Assembly (NCBI GenBank): GCA_047777415.1
Contig: JBKEEO010000001.1
Location: 1,441,021-1,505,020, forward strand
Reading direction: 5' to 3'
From: Caproicibacter sp047777415
GTDB taxonomy: Bacteria > Bacillota > Clostridia > Oscillospirales > Acutalibacteraceae
Length of the DNA: 64,000 bases
Positions within the stretch are counted from its first letter, which is position 1, and each line of letters begins with the position of its first letter. The notes beneath the pieces were generated by a model, which worked only from the letters and a program-made list of their open reading frames with translations, ran no database searches and had not been told where the DNA came from. Shown one piece after another: positions 25,479 through 35,179 of this stretch. The translations under genes and the position numbers were made by a program.

Positions 25479-26009
25479 ATGGTAATCCTCGGAATCGACC
25501 CCGGATACGCAATTGTGGGCTATGGACTGATTCGGGCGCAAGGCGGCAGGTTTGTGCCGCTGGAGCACGGCGCCATAGAAACCCATGCCGGAGAAGATTT
25601 CTGCATAAGGCTCCAAACAATATATAATGGTGTGCGGGCCGTGACGGCAAAATGGCATCCGGATGCCGTGTCCATAGAAAAACTTTATTTTCAAAACAAC
25701 CAGAAAACCGCCATCGGCGTAGCAGAAGCACGCGGCGTGATTCTGTTGGCTGCACACCAATCCGGCGCAAAGGTCTACGAATATACACCCCTGCAAGTGA
25801 AATTGGCGGTGACCGGTTACGGGCAGGCAAAAAAGCCGCAGGTGATGGAAATGACACGCCGCCTTCTCTGTTTAAAGGAAGTGCCAAAGCCGGACGATAC
25901 TGCCGATGCGCTTGCTATGGCGGTATGCCACGGTCAGGCGGCTGGCTCAGCAACAAGACAGGCGATGTTTTCGAGCGGAATCATGCTCCGAAACAAAAGC
26001 CGCAGATGA
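25479..26009 (+). CDS. ruvC: Holliday junction resolvase RuvC
   Basis: A 176-aa endonuclease that cuts Holliday junctions after RuvAB branch migration. The catalytic acids are visible: Asp7 in GIDPGY, Glu67 in SIEKLY, and the C-terminal pair in KPDDTADALAMA. ACGGAAGGATGAAAGCCG precedes the ATG. It is first in ruvC-ruvA-ruvB, just downstream of the ISLre2 insertion. A TATAAT at 25440-25445 has no clear -35. Confidence 0.95.
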   Translation: MVILGIDPGYAIVGYGLIRAQGGRFVPLEHGAIETHAGEDFCIRLQTIYNGVRAVTAKWHPDAVSIEKLYFQNNQKTAIGVAEARGVILLAAHQSGAKVYEYTPLQVKLAVTGYGQAKKPQVMEMTRRLLCLKEVPKPDDTADALAMAVCHGQAAGSATRQAMFSSGIMLRNKSRR

Positions 26010-26019
26010 CGGAGGAATC

Positions 26020-26634
26020 ATGATATACAGTGTAAAAGGAACTCTAAGTCATATGGAACCCGGAATCGCTGTGATTGAGTGCGGCGGCGTGGGGTTTAAG
26101 TGTTTTACATCGCTGAATACCCAGCGTGCTTTGCCGCAAATTGGTGAGCAGGCACAGTTGTTTACGGTGCTCAATGTCAGGGAAGACGCACTTGATTTGT
26201 ATGGCTTTGCCACCCGAACGGAGTTGAGCTGTTTTAAAATGCTAACCGCTGTTTCCGGCGTCGGACCGAAAGTCGGTCTTGCCATATTATCCGAATTAAC
26301 ACCTGAACAGGTCGCTGCCGCCGTTGCAACGGGGGACAGCAAAACTTTGACCCGCGCGAGCGGCGTTGGCCGGAAACTTGCGCAGCGAATCTGCTTAGAG
26401 TTAAAAGACCGAGTGCGGGATCTCGGAGGCAACACCTCTGCGGCGGCAGCACCGGGGGCAGGTGTTCCGTCGGCGGCCTCCCATGCCGCTGCGGCGGTGG
26501 AGGCATTGTCCGTGTTGGGCTACTCTCCTTCGGATGCGGCAGCAGTGGTTGCCCGGTTTGACAGCTCCTTGCCGGTGGAGGAATTGATTCGCCTTTCACT
26601 GCGTATGATTGACAACGGCAAACAAGGGGGCTGA
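26020..26634 (+). CDS. ruvA: Holliday junction branch migration protein RuvA
   Basis: A 204-aa tetrameric junction-binding protein. The start at 26020 (MIYSVKGTLSHMEPG) follows GGAGGAATC; the frame extends upstream but inside ruvC. The OB domain is N-terminal, the helix-hairpin-helix motifs are in TAVSGVGPKVGLAIL and ASGVGRKLAQRICLEL, and an Ala-rich flexible linker leads to the RuvB-binding domain III. It lies 10 nt after ruvC. Confidence 0.95.
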   Translation: MIYSVKGTLSHMEPGIAVIECGGVGFKCFTSLNTQRALPQIGEQAQLFTVLNVREDALDLYGFATRTELSCFKMLTAVSGVGPKVGLAILSELTPEQVAAAVATGDSKTLTRASGVGRKLAQRICLELKDRVRDLGGNTSAAAAPGAGVPSAASHAAAAVEALSVLGYSPSDAAAVVARFDSSLPVEELIRLSLRMIDNGKQGG

Positions 26635-26649
26635 CGGGGAGGCTGAGAA

Positions 26650-27723
26650 ATGGAACATATGGATTATGAGCAAAACAACGGAAATGAGTACGATTTTGAA
26701 AACCGTGTGGTTGCCCCGGAATATGAACCGGAGGATGCGGAGGTTGAAAATCCCCTGCGTCCACGGAGCTTTTCCGAATACATTGGGCAGGACAAGGTCA
26801 AAGAAAACCTCTCTATTTTTATAGAAGCGGCAAGACAGCGCAAAGAAAGCCTCGACCATGTACTGCTTTACGGCCCGCCGGGCCTCGGTAAAACGACGCT
26901 GGCCGGCATCATCGCGAATGAACTAGGCGTCAATTTGCGCATTACATCGGGGCCGGCGATTGAAAAACCCGGGGATTTAGCGGCAATTCTCACAAACTTA
27001 AATCCCGGCGACGTGCTGTTTATCGATGAAGTGCACCGTCTTTCCCGCAGTGTGGAGGAAATTCTGTACCCCGCAATGGAAGATTTTGCGTTGGATATCA
27101 TCACGGGAAAGGGGCAGATGGCAGCTTCCTATCATCTTCCGCTGCCGAAATTTACATTGGTTGGCGCTACCACGCGCGCAGGGCAGCTCAGTGCCCCGCT
27201 GCGGGATCGTTTTGGTGTTGTACTGCGGCTGGAATTGTATTCTGCGCAGGAACTTGCGCGCATTGTAACGCGCAGCGCGAAGATTCTGGGTATCCCGATT
27301 GAAGCGGACGGTGCTTTGGAAATCGCCTCGCGGTCACGCGGAACGCCCCGTATTGCAAACCGTCTTTTAAAACGAGTTCGAGATTTTGCCCAAGTGATTT
27401 CCGGCGGAACCATTACGCAGGAATCCGCGCGAATCGGTCTGGACAGGCTGGAAATTGACAAAATTGGTTTGGATGCGAACGACCGCAGACTGCTTCGCGC
27501 GCTGATACAGTTTTATAACGGCGGCCCCGTCGGTTTGGAAACGCTTGCGGCTGCAATTGGGGAAGAAGCCGTCACCATTGAAGACGTCTATGAACCGTAT
27601 CTAATGCAGATTGGATTTTTAAATCGTACGCCGCGCGGCCGTTGTGCAACTCCTGCGGCATATGAACATTTGGGACTTCAAAGTACAGGTCACGAAGATT
27701 TAGAACAGCAAAAACTGTTTTAG
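26650..27723 (+). CDS. ruvB: Holliday junction branch migration ATPase RuvB
   Basis: A 357-aa AAA+ motor. Walker A is in LLYGPPGLGKTTLAGI, Walker B in VLFIDEVHRL, sensor 1 in LVGATTRAG. The C-terminal winged helix ends in EPYLMQIGFLNRTPRGR. It lies 15 nt after ruvA. The N-terminus has an extra acidic stretch of about 35 residues before the usual LRPRSFSEYIGQ. Confidence 0.96.
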   Translation: MEHMDYEQNNGNEYDFENRVVAPEYEPEDAEVENPLRPRSFSEYIGQDKVKENLSIFIEAARQRKESLDHVLLYGPPGLGKTTLAGIIANELGVNLRITSGPAIEKPGDLAAILTNLNPGDVLFIDEVHRLSRSVEEILYPAMEDFALDIITGKGQMAASYHLPLPKFTLVGATTRAGQLSAPLRDRFGVVLRLELYSAQELARIVTRSAKILGIPIEADGALEIASRSRGTPRIANRLLKRVRDFAQVISGGTITQESARIGLDRLEIDKIGLDANDRRLLRALIQFYNGGPVGLETLAAAIGEEAVTIEDVYEPYLMQIGFLNRTPRGRCATPAAYEHLGLQSTGHEDLEQQKLF

Positions 27724-27808
27724 TGTGGATAAGAACAGAGGTTACCATATACATAGAAATATACATAGAAACACCGATATGGTAAACCGATAACATAGGA
27801 GAGATTTT

Positions 27809-29158
27809 ATGGGCAGATTATTTGGAACCGACGGGGTTCGAGGAATTGCAAACAAGGAATTAACATGCGAACTTGCCATGAGCATCGGCAGAGCGGCCGC
27901 CATGGTACTGACAGACAGTAACCACCGTCACCCGAAAATACTGATTGGAAAAGACACGCGCCTTTCCTCCGATATGCTCGAAGCTGCTATGACGGCAGGG
28001 CTTTGCAGCGTGGGCGCTAATGTTGTCCGTTTGGGAGTTGTTCCGACTCCGGCGGTTGCATTTTTGGTGGGAAAATACAAGGCGGATGCCGGTGTAATGC
28101 TGACAGCGTCGCACAATCCGTGCGAGTTTAACGGAATCAAGATATTCAGCGGCGACGGATACAAATTGCCGGATGCGCTGGAGGAGCAAATTGAGTCGAT
28201 TGTTCTGGATCACACCCAGGAGCCTGCCTGTCCGATCGGCGGTTCTATCGGCAGTGTAACGGACGCGCCGAATACTGTTCGCGATTATGTTGACCACATC
28301 AAGAGTACCGTACCGTTTGCACTGACGGGTATGAAGATTGCCATCGACTGTGCTAATGGCTCCGCAAGCCGCACGGCGGAACTGCTGTTTTCAGAGCTGG
28401 GTGCCGAGTGCCATATGCTTGCGGATCATCCAAACGGCATCAATGTCAATGATGCGTGCGGTTCCACACACATGGAAAATCTCATGCGGTATGTCGGGGA
28501 AAATCATCTGGACGCGGGCATTGCGTTTGACGGCGATGCGGACCGCTGTCTTGCTGTGGATGAAAACGGACGGCTAGTGGACGGCGATTTTCTCATGGCA
28601 ATCTGCGCCGCCGATCTAAAATCACGCGGCAAGCTGGCGAAAGACACCGTGGTTGGAACCATTATGACGAATATGGGCTTTAACCGATTCTGCGAGAACA
28701 ACGGTATCAAATTTGAAGCAACGAAAGTTGGCGACCGATATGTTCTTGAAGAGATGCTGCTCGAAGGCTACAATTTTGGAGGAGAACAGAGCGGGCATAT
28801 TATTTTCCACGACTTTGCCACAACCGGCGACGGTCAACTGACAGCTGCACAGCTGCTCTGCATTTTAAAGCGCAGGGAGGCAAAGCTTTCCAGTTTAGCA
28901 ACTCTCATGACGCGTTATCCTCAGGTGCTGGTCAATGTTGAGGTCAAGCAGGATGGGAAACTTCGCTTTTACACCGACCCGCAGGTGAAAGAAACGTTGG
29001 AACGTGCCAAAAAGCAGATCAATGACAGAGGACGTATCATCGTGCGTCCGTCGGGGACGGAACCACTCCTTCGCGTGATGGTTGAAGGAGAGAATGAAGA
29101 TGAAATTGCACAGATTGCAAATTCTGTCGCCGGTGTTATCCGCGACAGACTCGCGTAA
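27809..29158 (+). CDS. glmM: Phosphoglucosamine mutase
   Basis: A 449-aa enzyme that converts glucosamine-6-phosphate to glucosamine-1-phosphate for peptidoglycan precursor synthesis. The phosphoserine is Ser101 in TASHNP, the metal loop is DGDADR, and the phosphate-binding C-terminal loop is RPSGTEPLLRVM. CATAGGAGAGATTTT precedes the ATG. The 85-bp gap before it holds an imperfect inverted repeat (GGTTACCATAT and ATATGGTAAACC) and a doubled ATACATAGAAA. Confidence 0.96.
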   Translation: MGRLFGTDGVRGIANKELTCELAMSIGRAAAMVLTDSNHRHPKILIGKDTRLSSDMLEAAMTAGLCSVGANVVRLGVVPTPAVAFLVGKYKADAGVMLTASHNPCEFNGIKIFSGDGYKLPDALEEQIESIVLDHTQEPACPIGGSIGSVTDAPNTVRDYVDHIKSTVPFALTGMKIAIDCANGSASRTAELLFSELGAECHMLADHPNGINVNDACGSTHMENLMRYVGENHLDAGIAFDGDADRCLAVDENGRLVDGDFLMAICAADLKSRGKLAKDTVVGTIMTNMGFNRFCENNGIKFEATKVGDRYVLEEMLLEGYNFGGEQSGHIIFHDFATTGDGQLTAAQLLCILKRREAKLSSLATLMTRYPQVLVNVEVKQDGKLRFYTDPQVKETLERAKKQINDRGRIIVRPSGTEPLLRVMVEGENEDEIAQIANSVAGVIRDRLA

Positions 29159-29191
29159 GGAAATTATGGCAGGGAAGGCAAGGAGAACAGA

Positions 29192-30055
29192 TTGAGAGTT
29201 GCACATTGGAAGGATTACGAATTGATTGATACATCCGCCGGAGAACGGTTGGAACGGTGGGGGAAAGTTATCCTCATCCGTCCGGATCCGCAGGTGCTGT
29301 GGGATACCCCAAAAAAGAATCCTCTGTGGGAAAACGCCGATGCGCGCTACCGGCGTTCTTCCACGGGCGGAGGCAGTTGGCAGGTGTTCCGGAATGTTCC
29401 GCAGGTGTGGAGCATCCGCTACGGAAAACTGGTGTTTCGCCTAAAAAAGATGGGATTTAAACACACCGGTATTTTTCCCGAACAGGCTGTCAACTGGGAC
29501 TTGGTTTCCGGCATGATTCGTAAAGCAGGCCGCCCGATTCGTGTTTTAAATCTGTTTGGTTACACGGGTGCGGCCACACTGGCCTGCATGAGCGCCGGTG
29601 CAGAGGTCTGCCATGTGGATGCCTCAAAAGGAATGGTAACTTGGGCAAAGGAAAATGCCGTCGCATCCGGCCTTGCAGACCGCCCCGTGCGTTGGTTGGT
29701 GGATGACTGCCAGAAATTTGTCCGTCGAGAACAGCGCCGCCGCAATACCTATGATGGCATTATCATGGATCCGCCGTCCTATGGCAGAGGGCCGGGCGGG
29801 GAAGTTTGGAAACTGGAGGAACAGATTTACCATCTCATTGCGGATTGTGTTCCGCTGTTGTCCAAAAATCCTCTGTTTTTTCTTGTCAATTCTTATACGG
29901 CAGGCCTTTCTCCTGCCGTGATGGAATATTTGCTGGGTACGCTTGTAGCTCGGCGGTTTGGAGGTAAACTTTCATCGAGCGAAATAGGCCTTCCTGTTAC
30001 GGAAAGCGGCCTGGTTTTGCCATGCGGCGGCACAGCAATCTGGCAGTCTGAGTAA
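29192..30055 (+). CDS. Class I SAM-dependent rRNA methyltransferase (RlmI/RlmK-like)
   Basis: A 287-aa methyltransferase. The SAM-binding motif I is in VLNLFGYTGAATLACMSAGA, the acid of motif II in VCHVDASKGM, and the catalytic DPPSYGRG matches RlmI/RlmK-type rRNA methyltransferases. There is no N-terminal PUA domain. The start is a TTG at 29192 with AAGGAGAACAGA upstream. It follows glmM by 33 nt. The target base cannot be deduced. Confidence 0.8.
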   Translation: MRVAHWKDYELIDTSAGERLERWGKVILIRPDPQVLWDTPKKNPLWENADARYRRSSTGGGSWQVFRNVPQVWSIRYGKLVFRLKKMGFKHTGIFPEQAVNWDLVSGMIRKAGRPIRVLNLFGYTGAATLACMSAGAEVCHVDASKGMVTWAKENAVASGLADRPVRWLVDDCQKFVRREQRRRNTYDGIIMDPPSYGRGPGGEVWKLEEQIYHLIADCVPLLSKNPLFFLVNSYTAGLSPAVMEYLLGTLVARRFGGKLSSSEIGLPVTESGLVLPCGGTAIWQSE

Positions 30056-30078
30056 CAACGGTTCATGGGGGACTTTCG

Positions 30079-30513
30079 ATGAAAAAGAAAGAAAAAAAGA
30101 AGAGCGGTTTAACCGCTTTCGTGACATTATTTTTCGTCGTTGCGAAACTGATGAAAGATTACGGGAAGAGTGGGTGGACAATCGAATGGGTTGCTGTGTT
30201 AGGCATGGCGTTAATATGTTATCTCATTTACCGTCTTGCCGTAAAGCACGGCAAATCTTCCCGTCAAGAAAATATCAATACTGATGACGAAATTCCAGAG
30301 GCGGAAGAATCGTCAGTGGTGTCTCAAGATTCCTATCAAACATCAGAAGCTGAAAATGAATCTATGGAAATCACAGAACCTGCACAACAAGTTGTTCCTG
30401 CTGTACAGAATCTTTCCCGCAGTAAGGAGCAATGGAAAAGTTTGTATCAAGCAGGTCTGATTACAAAGAAAGAATACAAACAACAAATAAGAAAGTTATC
30501 CAAGGATAGTTAA
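30079..30513 (+). CDS. Small membrane protein with SHOCT-like C-terminus
   Basis: A 144-aa protein of unknown role. It has a lysine-rich start, two hydrophobic segments (about 10-25 and 37-53), an acidic linker, and a C-terminal SKEQWKSLYQAGLITKKEY stretch resembling the SHOCT module that mediates oligomerisation. It lies between the methyltransferase and ecfA1, in the same direction. Confidence 0.6.
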   Translation: MKKKEKKKSGLTAFVTLFFVVAKLMKDYGKSGWTIEWVAVLGMALICYLIYRLAVKHGKSSRQENINTDDEIPEAEESSVVSQDSYQTSEAENESMEITEPAQQVVPAVQNLSRSKEQWKSLYQAGLITKKEYKQQIRKLSKDS

Positions 30514-30547
30514 AAAGCGGCGCGGTAAAAGGAGGAAATCCAGATTC

Positions 30548-31396
30548 GTGGAAGAATATATCAGGGCAGAAAACGTGAAATTTTCCTATGCGGCACAAGA
30601 AAATGAAGATACGGTCGAGGTGCTCCGCGGTGTATCACTGGGAATTCGAAAGGGCGAGTTTGTGGCACTGCTGGGGCATAATGGGTCGGGAAAATCCACC
30701 ATCGCAAAGCACTTTAACGCTATGTTGCTGCCAAGCGGAGGAAAAGTGTATGTCGATGGGCTTGACACACTTGATGAAAATTTAAAAATTGAAATCCGCC
30801 AACGTGTGGGATTGGTTCTTCAGAATCCGGACAACCAGTTGGTCGCGAGTATTGTGGAGGAAGATGTAGCGTTTGGCCCGGAAAATCTAGGGGTGCCGCC
30901 GGAAATTATCCGACAGCGTGTGGATGATGCGCTCAAAGCGGTGGAAATGTATGATTATCGCCTTCATGCGCCGCACAAACTGTCCGGCGGACAGAAACAG
31001 CGTATTGCGATAGCAGGGATTATCGCAATGCAGCCGAACTGTATCGTACTGGACGAACCCACCGCCATGTTGGATCCCCGCGGACGCGATGAGGTTCTTC
31101 AAACCATACACCGACTCAACCGCGAAAAAGGGATTACTATTGTTCTGATTACGCATTATATGGATGAGGCTGTCGGAGCAGACCGCGTCATTGTTATGGA
31201 TGACGGAAGGATTCTGACACAGGGGACACCGAAGGAAGTTTTCTCCCAGGTGGAACTTCTTAAAAAGCACCATTTGGATGTTCCGCAGCCCACAGAACTC
31301 ATTTACCGCCTGAAAGCTGCCGGCGTTGATTTGCCGGATGGCATACTGAATATCGAAGAATGTGTGGAGGCTCTTGAGCCTCTGCTAAAGGGATAA
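30548..31396 (+). CDS. ecfA1: Energy-coupling factor transporter ATPase EcfA1
   Basis: A 282-aa ABC ATPase of the group II ECF module that powers uptake by several vitamin or metal S components. Walker A GHNGSGKST is at 43-51, the signature is LSGGQKQRIAIAG, Walker B is CIVLDEPTAML. The start is a GTG at 30548 after AAAGGAGGAAATCCAGATTC. It lies 17 nt before ecfA2. No S component gene is adjacent, as usual for shared modules. Confidence 0.93.
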   Translation: MEEYIRAENVKFSYAAQENEDTVEVLRGVSLGIRKGEFVALLGHNGSGKSTIAKHFNAMLLPSGGKVYVDGLDTLDENLKIEIRQRVGLVLQNPDNQLVASIVEEDVAFGPENLGVPPEIIRQRVDDALKAVEMYDYRLHAPHKLSGGQKQRIAIAGIIAMQPNCIVLDEPTAMLDPRGRDEVLQTIHRLNREKGITIVLITHYMDEAVGADRVIVMDDGRILTQGTPKEVFSQVELLKKHHLDVPQPTELIYRLKAAGVDLPDGILNIEECVEALEPLLKG

Positions 31397-31413
31397 AACG
31401 ATAGGAGAGGCAA

Positions 31414-32280
31414 ATGTCTGTTATCGAAACAAAAGATCTTACATTTCTATACGGTGAGGGGACACCGTTCTGCAAAACCGCCATTGATCATGTCAATATA
31501 TCGATTGAACAGGGTGAATTTCTCGGTCTGATCGGGCACACCGGTTCCGGTAAATCCACACTGATTCAGCAGTTCAACGGCTTGCTGAAACCGACTTCCG
31601 GCAAGGTGCTGCTCAACGGGAAAGATATTTGGGCAGAGCCGAAAAAGATTCGCTCGGTTCGGTTTCAAGTCGGCATGGTGTTCCAGTATCCGGAGCATCA
31701 GCTTTTTGAAGAAACTGTTCTGAAGGATATTTGTTTTGGCCCACAAAACATGGGCCTTGGGGAAGCCGAAGCGAAGGAGCGGGCAAGGCAAGCGGCGCAG
31801 TTTGTCGGCCTGCCGGATGAACTGCTGGAAAAAAGTCCGTTTGAGCTGTCCGGCGGCGAAAAACGCCGAGCTGCCATTGCGGGTGTTATCGCCATGGATC
31901 CGGATGTGCTGATTCTCGACGAACCGACGGCCGGGCTGGACCCGCGCGGCAGGGACATGCTGCTGACACAGATCAGCGCGTATCACCGTAAACGGCATAA
32001 TACGGTGATTCTGGTTTCCCACAGCATGGAAGATATCGCCCGTGTGGCCGATCGTGTTTTGGTAATGAACAAGGGGAAAGCCGTTATGCTCGATACAACC
32101 GAGAAGGTATTTGCGCGCGGGCGAGAGTTGGAGTCGCTGGGTCTGCGCGTGCCGCAGATTACGAAGATTTTGCTGACGTTAAAGGAACACGGCTGTCCGG
32201 TCAAAGCATCGCTTACGGTAGACCAAGCCGTTCAACAGCTATTGCCGCTGCTAAAGAAGGGGGGCGCCGTCCATGGTTAG
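31414..32280 (+). CDS. ecfA2: Energy-coupling factor transporter ATPase EcfA2
   Basis: A 288-aa ABC ATPase that pairs with EcfA1. Walker A GHTGSGKST, signature LSGGEKRRAAIAG and Walker B LILDEPTAGLDP are present. The glutamate in LSGGEKRR, where EcfA1 has Gln, is the typical EcfA2 difference. It overlaps ecfT by 8 nt. Confidence 0.93.
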   Translation: MSVIETKDLTFLYGEGTPFCKTAIDHVNISIEQGEFLGLIGHTGSGKSTLIQQFNGLLKPTSGKVLLNGKDIWAEPKKIRSVRFQVGMVFQYPEHQLFEETVLKDICFGPQNMGLGEAEAKERARQAAQFVGLPDELLEKSPFELSGGEKRRAAIAGVIAMDPDVLILDEPTAGLDPRGRDMLLTQISAYHRKRHNTVILVSHSMEDIARVADRVLVMNKGKAVMLDTTEKVFARGRELESLGLRVPQITKILLTLKEHGCPVKASLTVDQAVQQLLPLLKKGGAVHG

Positions 32281-33100
32281 GGACATTACGCTCGGCCAGT
32301 ATTATCCGGGAAATTCACTGATTCACCGCTTGGATCCACGTATGAAGGTTGTGCTGACTCTGGCTTTTATTGTGTTTATCTTTGTGGCAACAAATTTCCA
32401 GGGCCTTGCGTTTATGCTGTTATTGATGGCAATTGTTCTTATTCTTTCCGGCGTTCCGCTGAGCCAGTACCTAAAAAGCTTAAAAGCTGTGATATTCATA
32501 GTCGCGTTTACATTTGTGCTGAATTTGTTTTATGGCGGCGGCACCACTTTGTGGAGCTGGCATTTTATGCATTTTACCATGCAGATTACAGACGGAGGAA
32601 TCAGCAACGCCGTTTTTGTTGCCACCCGCATTTTCAGCCTGATTTTGTTTAGTTCTGTTTTGACTTTTACAACCTCACCCACACAGCTGACCGATGCGCT
32701 GGAGCGGCTGATGAAACCGCTTAATGTTTTGCATATCAAGGTACATGAAATCGCCATGATGATGACGATTGCACTGCGCTATGTTCCAACACTGCTGGAA
32801 GAAACCGATAAGATTATGAACGCGCAAAAAGCAAGAGGTGCGGACTTGGAAAGCGGAGGATTTATGCAGAGAATCAAATCTTTGATTCCAATTTTAATTC
32901 CTCTTTTTGTTTCTTCGTTTCGCAGGGCGTACGACCTTGCAATGGCTATGGAATGCCGCTGTTACCACGGCGGAGAAGGCCGTACCAAAATGAAACAGCT
33001 TCATATGTCCGGGTTAGATGCTGCGGCAGCGGCTGCTGCTGCCCTGTTTTGTGGGGCAGTAGTGTTCTGTGCGGTGTATTTCCCGCCCGCACTGAGATAA
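32273..33100 (+). CDS. ecfT: Energy-coupling factor transporter membrane protein EcfT
   Basis: A 275-aa scaffold membrane protein with about six hydrophobic segments. The two ATPase-contacting Ala-Arg-Gly-type motifs are QKARGADLES and a later AMECRCYHGGEGRTKMK (the first intact, the second CRC). It is translationally coupled to ecfA2 and followed after 12 nt by truA, the standard Firmicute order. Confidence 0.93.
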   Translation: MVRDITLGQYYPGNSLIHRLDPRMKVVLTLAFIVFIFVATNFQGLAFMLLLMAIVLILSGVPLSQYLKSLKAVIFIVAFTFVLNLFYGGGTTLWSWHFMHFTMQITDGGISNAVFVATRIFSLILFSSVLTFTTSPTQLTDALERLMKPLNVLHIKVHEIAMMMTIALRYVPTLLEETDKIMNAQKARGADLESGGFMQRIKSLIPILIPLFVSSFRRAYDLAMAMECRCYHGGEGRTKMKQLHMSGLDAAAAAAAALFCGAVVFCAVYFPPALR

Positions 33101-33112
33101 GAAAGGAGCGTT

Positions 33113-33856
33113 ATGCGTAATCTTCTGCTTACCATTTGTTACGATGGAGCAAACTATCACGGCTGGCAAATTCAGCAAAACGCCGTTTCTATCCAAGAGG
33201 TTCTTCAGAAAGCGCTGCAGCGGATTATTGGCGATTTGCCGAATATCAAAGCCTGCAGCAGAACCGACACAGCTGTTCACGCACGTGAATTTTGCATCAG
33301 TTTTCACACCGAACATTCCATCCCATGCGCGCGTCTGGTGGGGGCACTAAATCATTTTTTGCCAAAGGACATCGCTGTTCTTTCCTGCCGAGAAGTGCCG
33401 CAGGATTTTCACGCGCGGTATTCCTGCCTGGGCAAGGAATATGAATATTGTATTTGGAATGAAAAGATTCGGAACCCTTTTTTGGTTTCAAGAGCACTGC
33501 ATTATTGGTATCCGTTGGATATTGACAGATTGAATCAGGCAGCTTCCCGGCTGGTAGGTTCGCACGATTTTACTTCATTCTGTGCCGTTGACGCAAGAGA
33601 GCGCGGCAATATGACGCGCACAGTGAGCAAGGCACAGTGGAAAAGGGATGGAAGTACTGTCACTTTTACTGTGGCAGCGGATGGTTTTCTATATCATATG
33701 GTGCGTATCATGGTTGGCACCATGCTGCGTGTGGCAGAAGGTAAACTGGATCCGGAAGACATTGGCAGAATTTTGGAGGCGCGTGACCGTAAGGCTGCGG
33801 GGCCCACTGCACCGCCAGAGGGATTGTACCTAAACAGAGTTTTTTATAAGCTGTAA
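33113..33856 (+). CDS. truA: tRNA pseudouridine(38-40) synthase
   Basis: A 247-aa enzyme that isomerises uridines 38-40 of the tRNA anticodon arm. The catalytic Asp52 is in CSRTDTAVHA. FLYHMVRIMVGTMLRVAEGK and AAGPTAPPEGLYL are conserved. AAGAAAGGAGCGTT precedes the ATG. Confidence 0.95.
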   Translation: MRNLLLTICYDGANYHGWQIQQNAVSIQEVLQKALQRIIGDLPNIKACSRTDTAVHAREFCISFHTEHSIPCARLVGALNHFLPKDIAVLSCREVPQDFHARYSCLGKEYEYCIWNEKIRNPFLVSRALHYWYPLDIDRLNQAASRLVGSHDFTSFCAVDARERGNMTRTVSKAQWKRDGSTVTFTVAADGFLYHMVRIMVGTMLRVAEGKLDPEDIGRILEARDRKAAGPTAPPEGLYLNRVFYKL

Positions 33857-33870
33857 GGATGTGAAATTCA

Positions 33871-35103
33871 ATGGCTGAAAACGGGAAACGTTTTGATACG
33901 GTGGAGTTCGATGCGGCAAAACATCCTCAGCGTCATGAGAGAAAATATACTCGTACTTTCGGAGAACATTTCGTTCCCCGGTGGGTTTATCGAATCGCGC
34001 TGATTTTGCTTTTGTGTGTTTTGGGTACCCTGGGCTGGATGAATCGAGACAATCTGACTCCGAACAATATTTTGGAATGGATTCAGTCACGCGCTGTTGG
34101 TATGGGTATTGGAGATGGGTATCCATACTCCATTGCGGGCACATCTGTTTCTCCAAAAAATTTCCTTTCAGCCGACAAGAATATCTTCCTTGCAAGTGAC
34201 ACATCGCTGACGGTGCTGAACTCCACGGCAAAGGAGATTGTGTCGCGTCAGCACAGTTTTAATAACCCTGTTCTAAAATTGTCCGGAAATCGTATGTTGT
34301 TGTATAATCTAGGCGGCCGGGAGTGCCGGCTGGAAACATTAAGCCGTTCGCTCAATACAATTACTCTAGAGCAGAACCTCGTTGCAGGTGCACTTGCACA
34401 GCAAGGTAACTATGCATTGCTGACCGAAGCGGATGGATACTGCGGCGAACTGACTGCATATATGCCGGATGGCCGCGAACAATTCCATTATTGGTTTTCA
34501 GATTATTATCCCACGTCGGTTGCACTCAGTCCGGACGGAGGGACAGCGGTTGTTACCGGAATCAACACAGACAACGGCGTTCTTCAGTCTGCCATTTATC
34601 TTTTGGACCTCAACAGTGAAGAAGTGCAGCAGCCGTTTGCAGTGTCGGATGAGAATATGTTGTTTGATGTTTCTTGGAATGGTGACAGCACCATTACAGC
34701 AGTTGGGGATCATTCTGTGATTATCATAGATGCGAGCAGCCGCAAAAAATACGAATACAATTATAATGGTTTAAAGTTAACGGCATACGATTCATCTGCG
34801 AATATGGTGGTGTTGGGCCTTTCTCCTTATACCGGTTCCGATGCTTCGGTTTTGGTGCTCTTGAATCGTATGGGGGAGAAAATTCTATCACCTTCACTTC
34901 AGGGAACGATTTGGTCTGTTTCAGCTTTTGGCTCGGCTGCAGCGGCACTTTGTGATTCGAACATCTATTTTTATACATCCTCTCCCGCTGCCTCTGCAGG
35001 TACCGTGGCTGCAGGCGGTGACGCGAAAGCGATTGCATTGCGGGACGAAACTTCCGCATATGTGCTTGGGGTGTCTGAAATCCGTATGGTATCCGTACGG
35101 TAG
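33871..35103 (+). CDS. DUF5711 family membrane-anchored beta-propeller-like protein
   Basis: A 410-aa protein with a basic cytoplasmic N-terminus, one membrane helix (about 41-57) and an extracytoplasmic part of repeated beta-rich segments resembling a propeller, for example FNNPVLKLSGNRMLLYNLGG and SVALSPDGGTAVVTG. DUF5711 is common in this group of Clostridia in front of cvpA. Function is unknown. AAGGATGTGAAATTCA precedes the ATG, 14 nt after truA. Confidence 0.7.
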   Translation: MAENGKRFDTVEFDAAKHPQRHERKYTRTFGEHFVPRWVYRIALILLLCVLGTLGWMNRDNLTPNNILEWIQSRAVGMGIGDGYPYSIAGTSVSPKNFLSADKNIFLASDTSLTVLNSTAKEIVSRQHSFNNPVLKLSGNRMLLYNLGGRECRLETLSRSLNTITLEQNLVAGALAQQGNYALLTEADGYCGELTAYMPDGREQFHYWFSDYYPTSVALSPDGGTAVVTGINTDNGVLQSAIYLLDLNSEEVQQPFAVSDENMLFDVSWNGDSTITAVGDHSVIIIDASSRKKYEYNYNGLKLTAYDSSANMVVLGLSPYTGSDASVLVLLNRMGEKILSPSLQGTIWSVSAFGSAAAALCDSNIYFYTSSPAASAGTVAAGGDAKAIALRDETSAYVLGVSEIRMVSVR

Positions 35104-35179
35104 GAACCTTGTGTAATTGATTATTTTGTGATATATTGCTTCTATGTGTAGATAAATTCTGCTGACAGGGGGGCCAAAA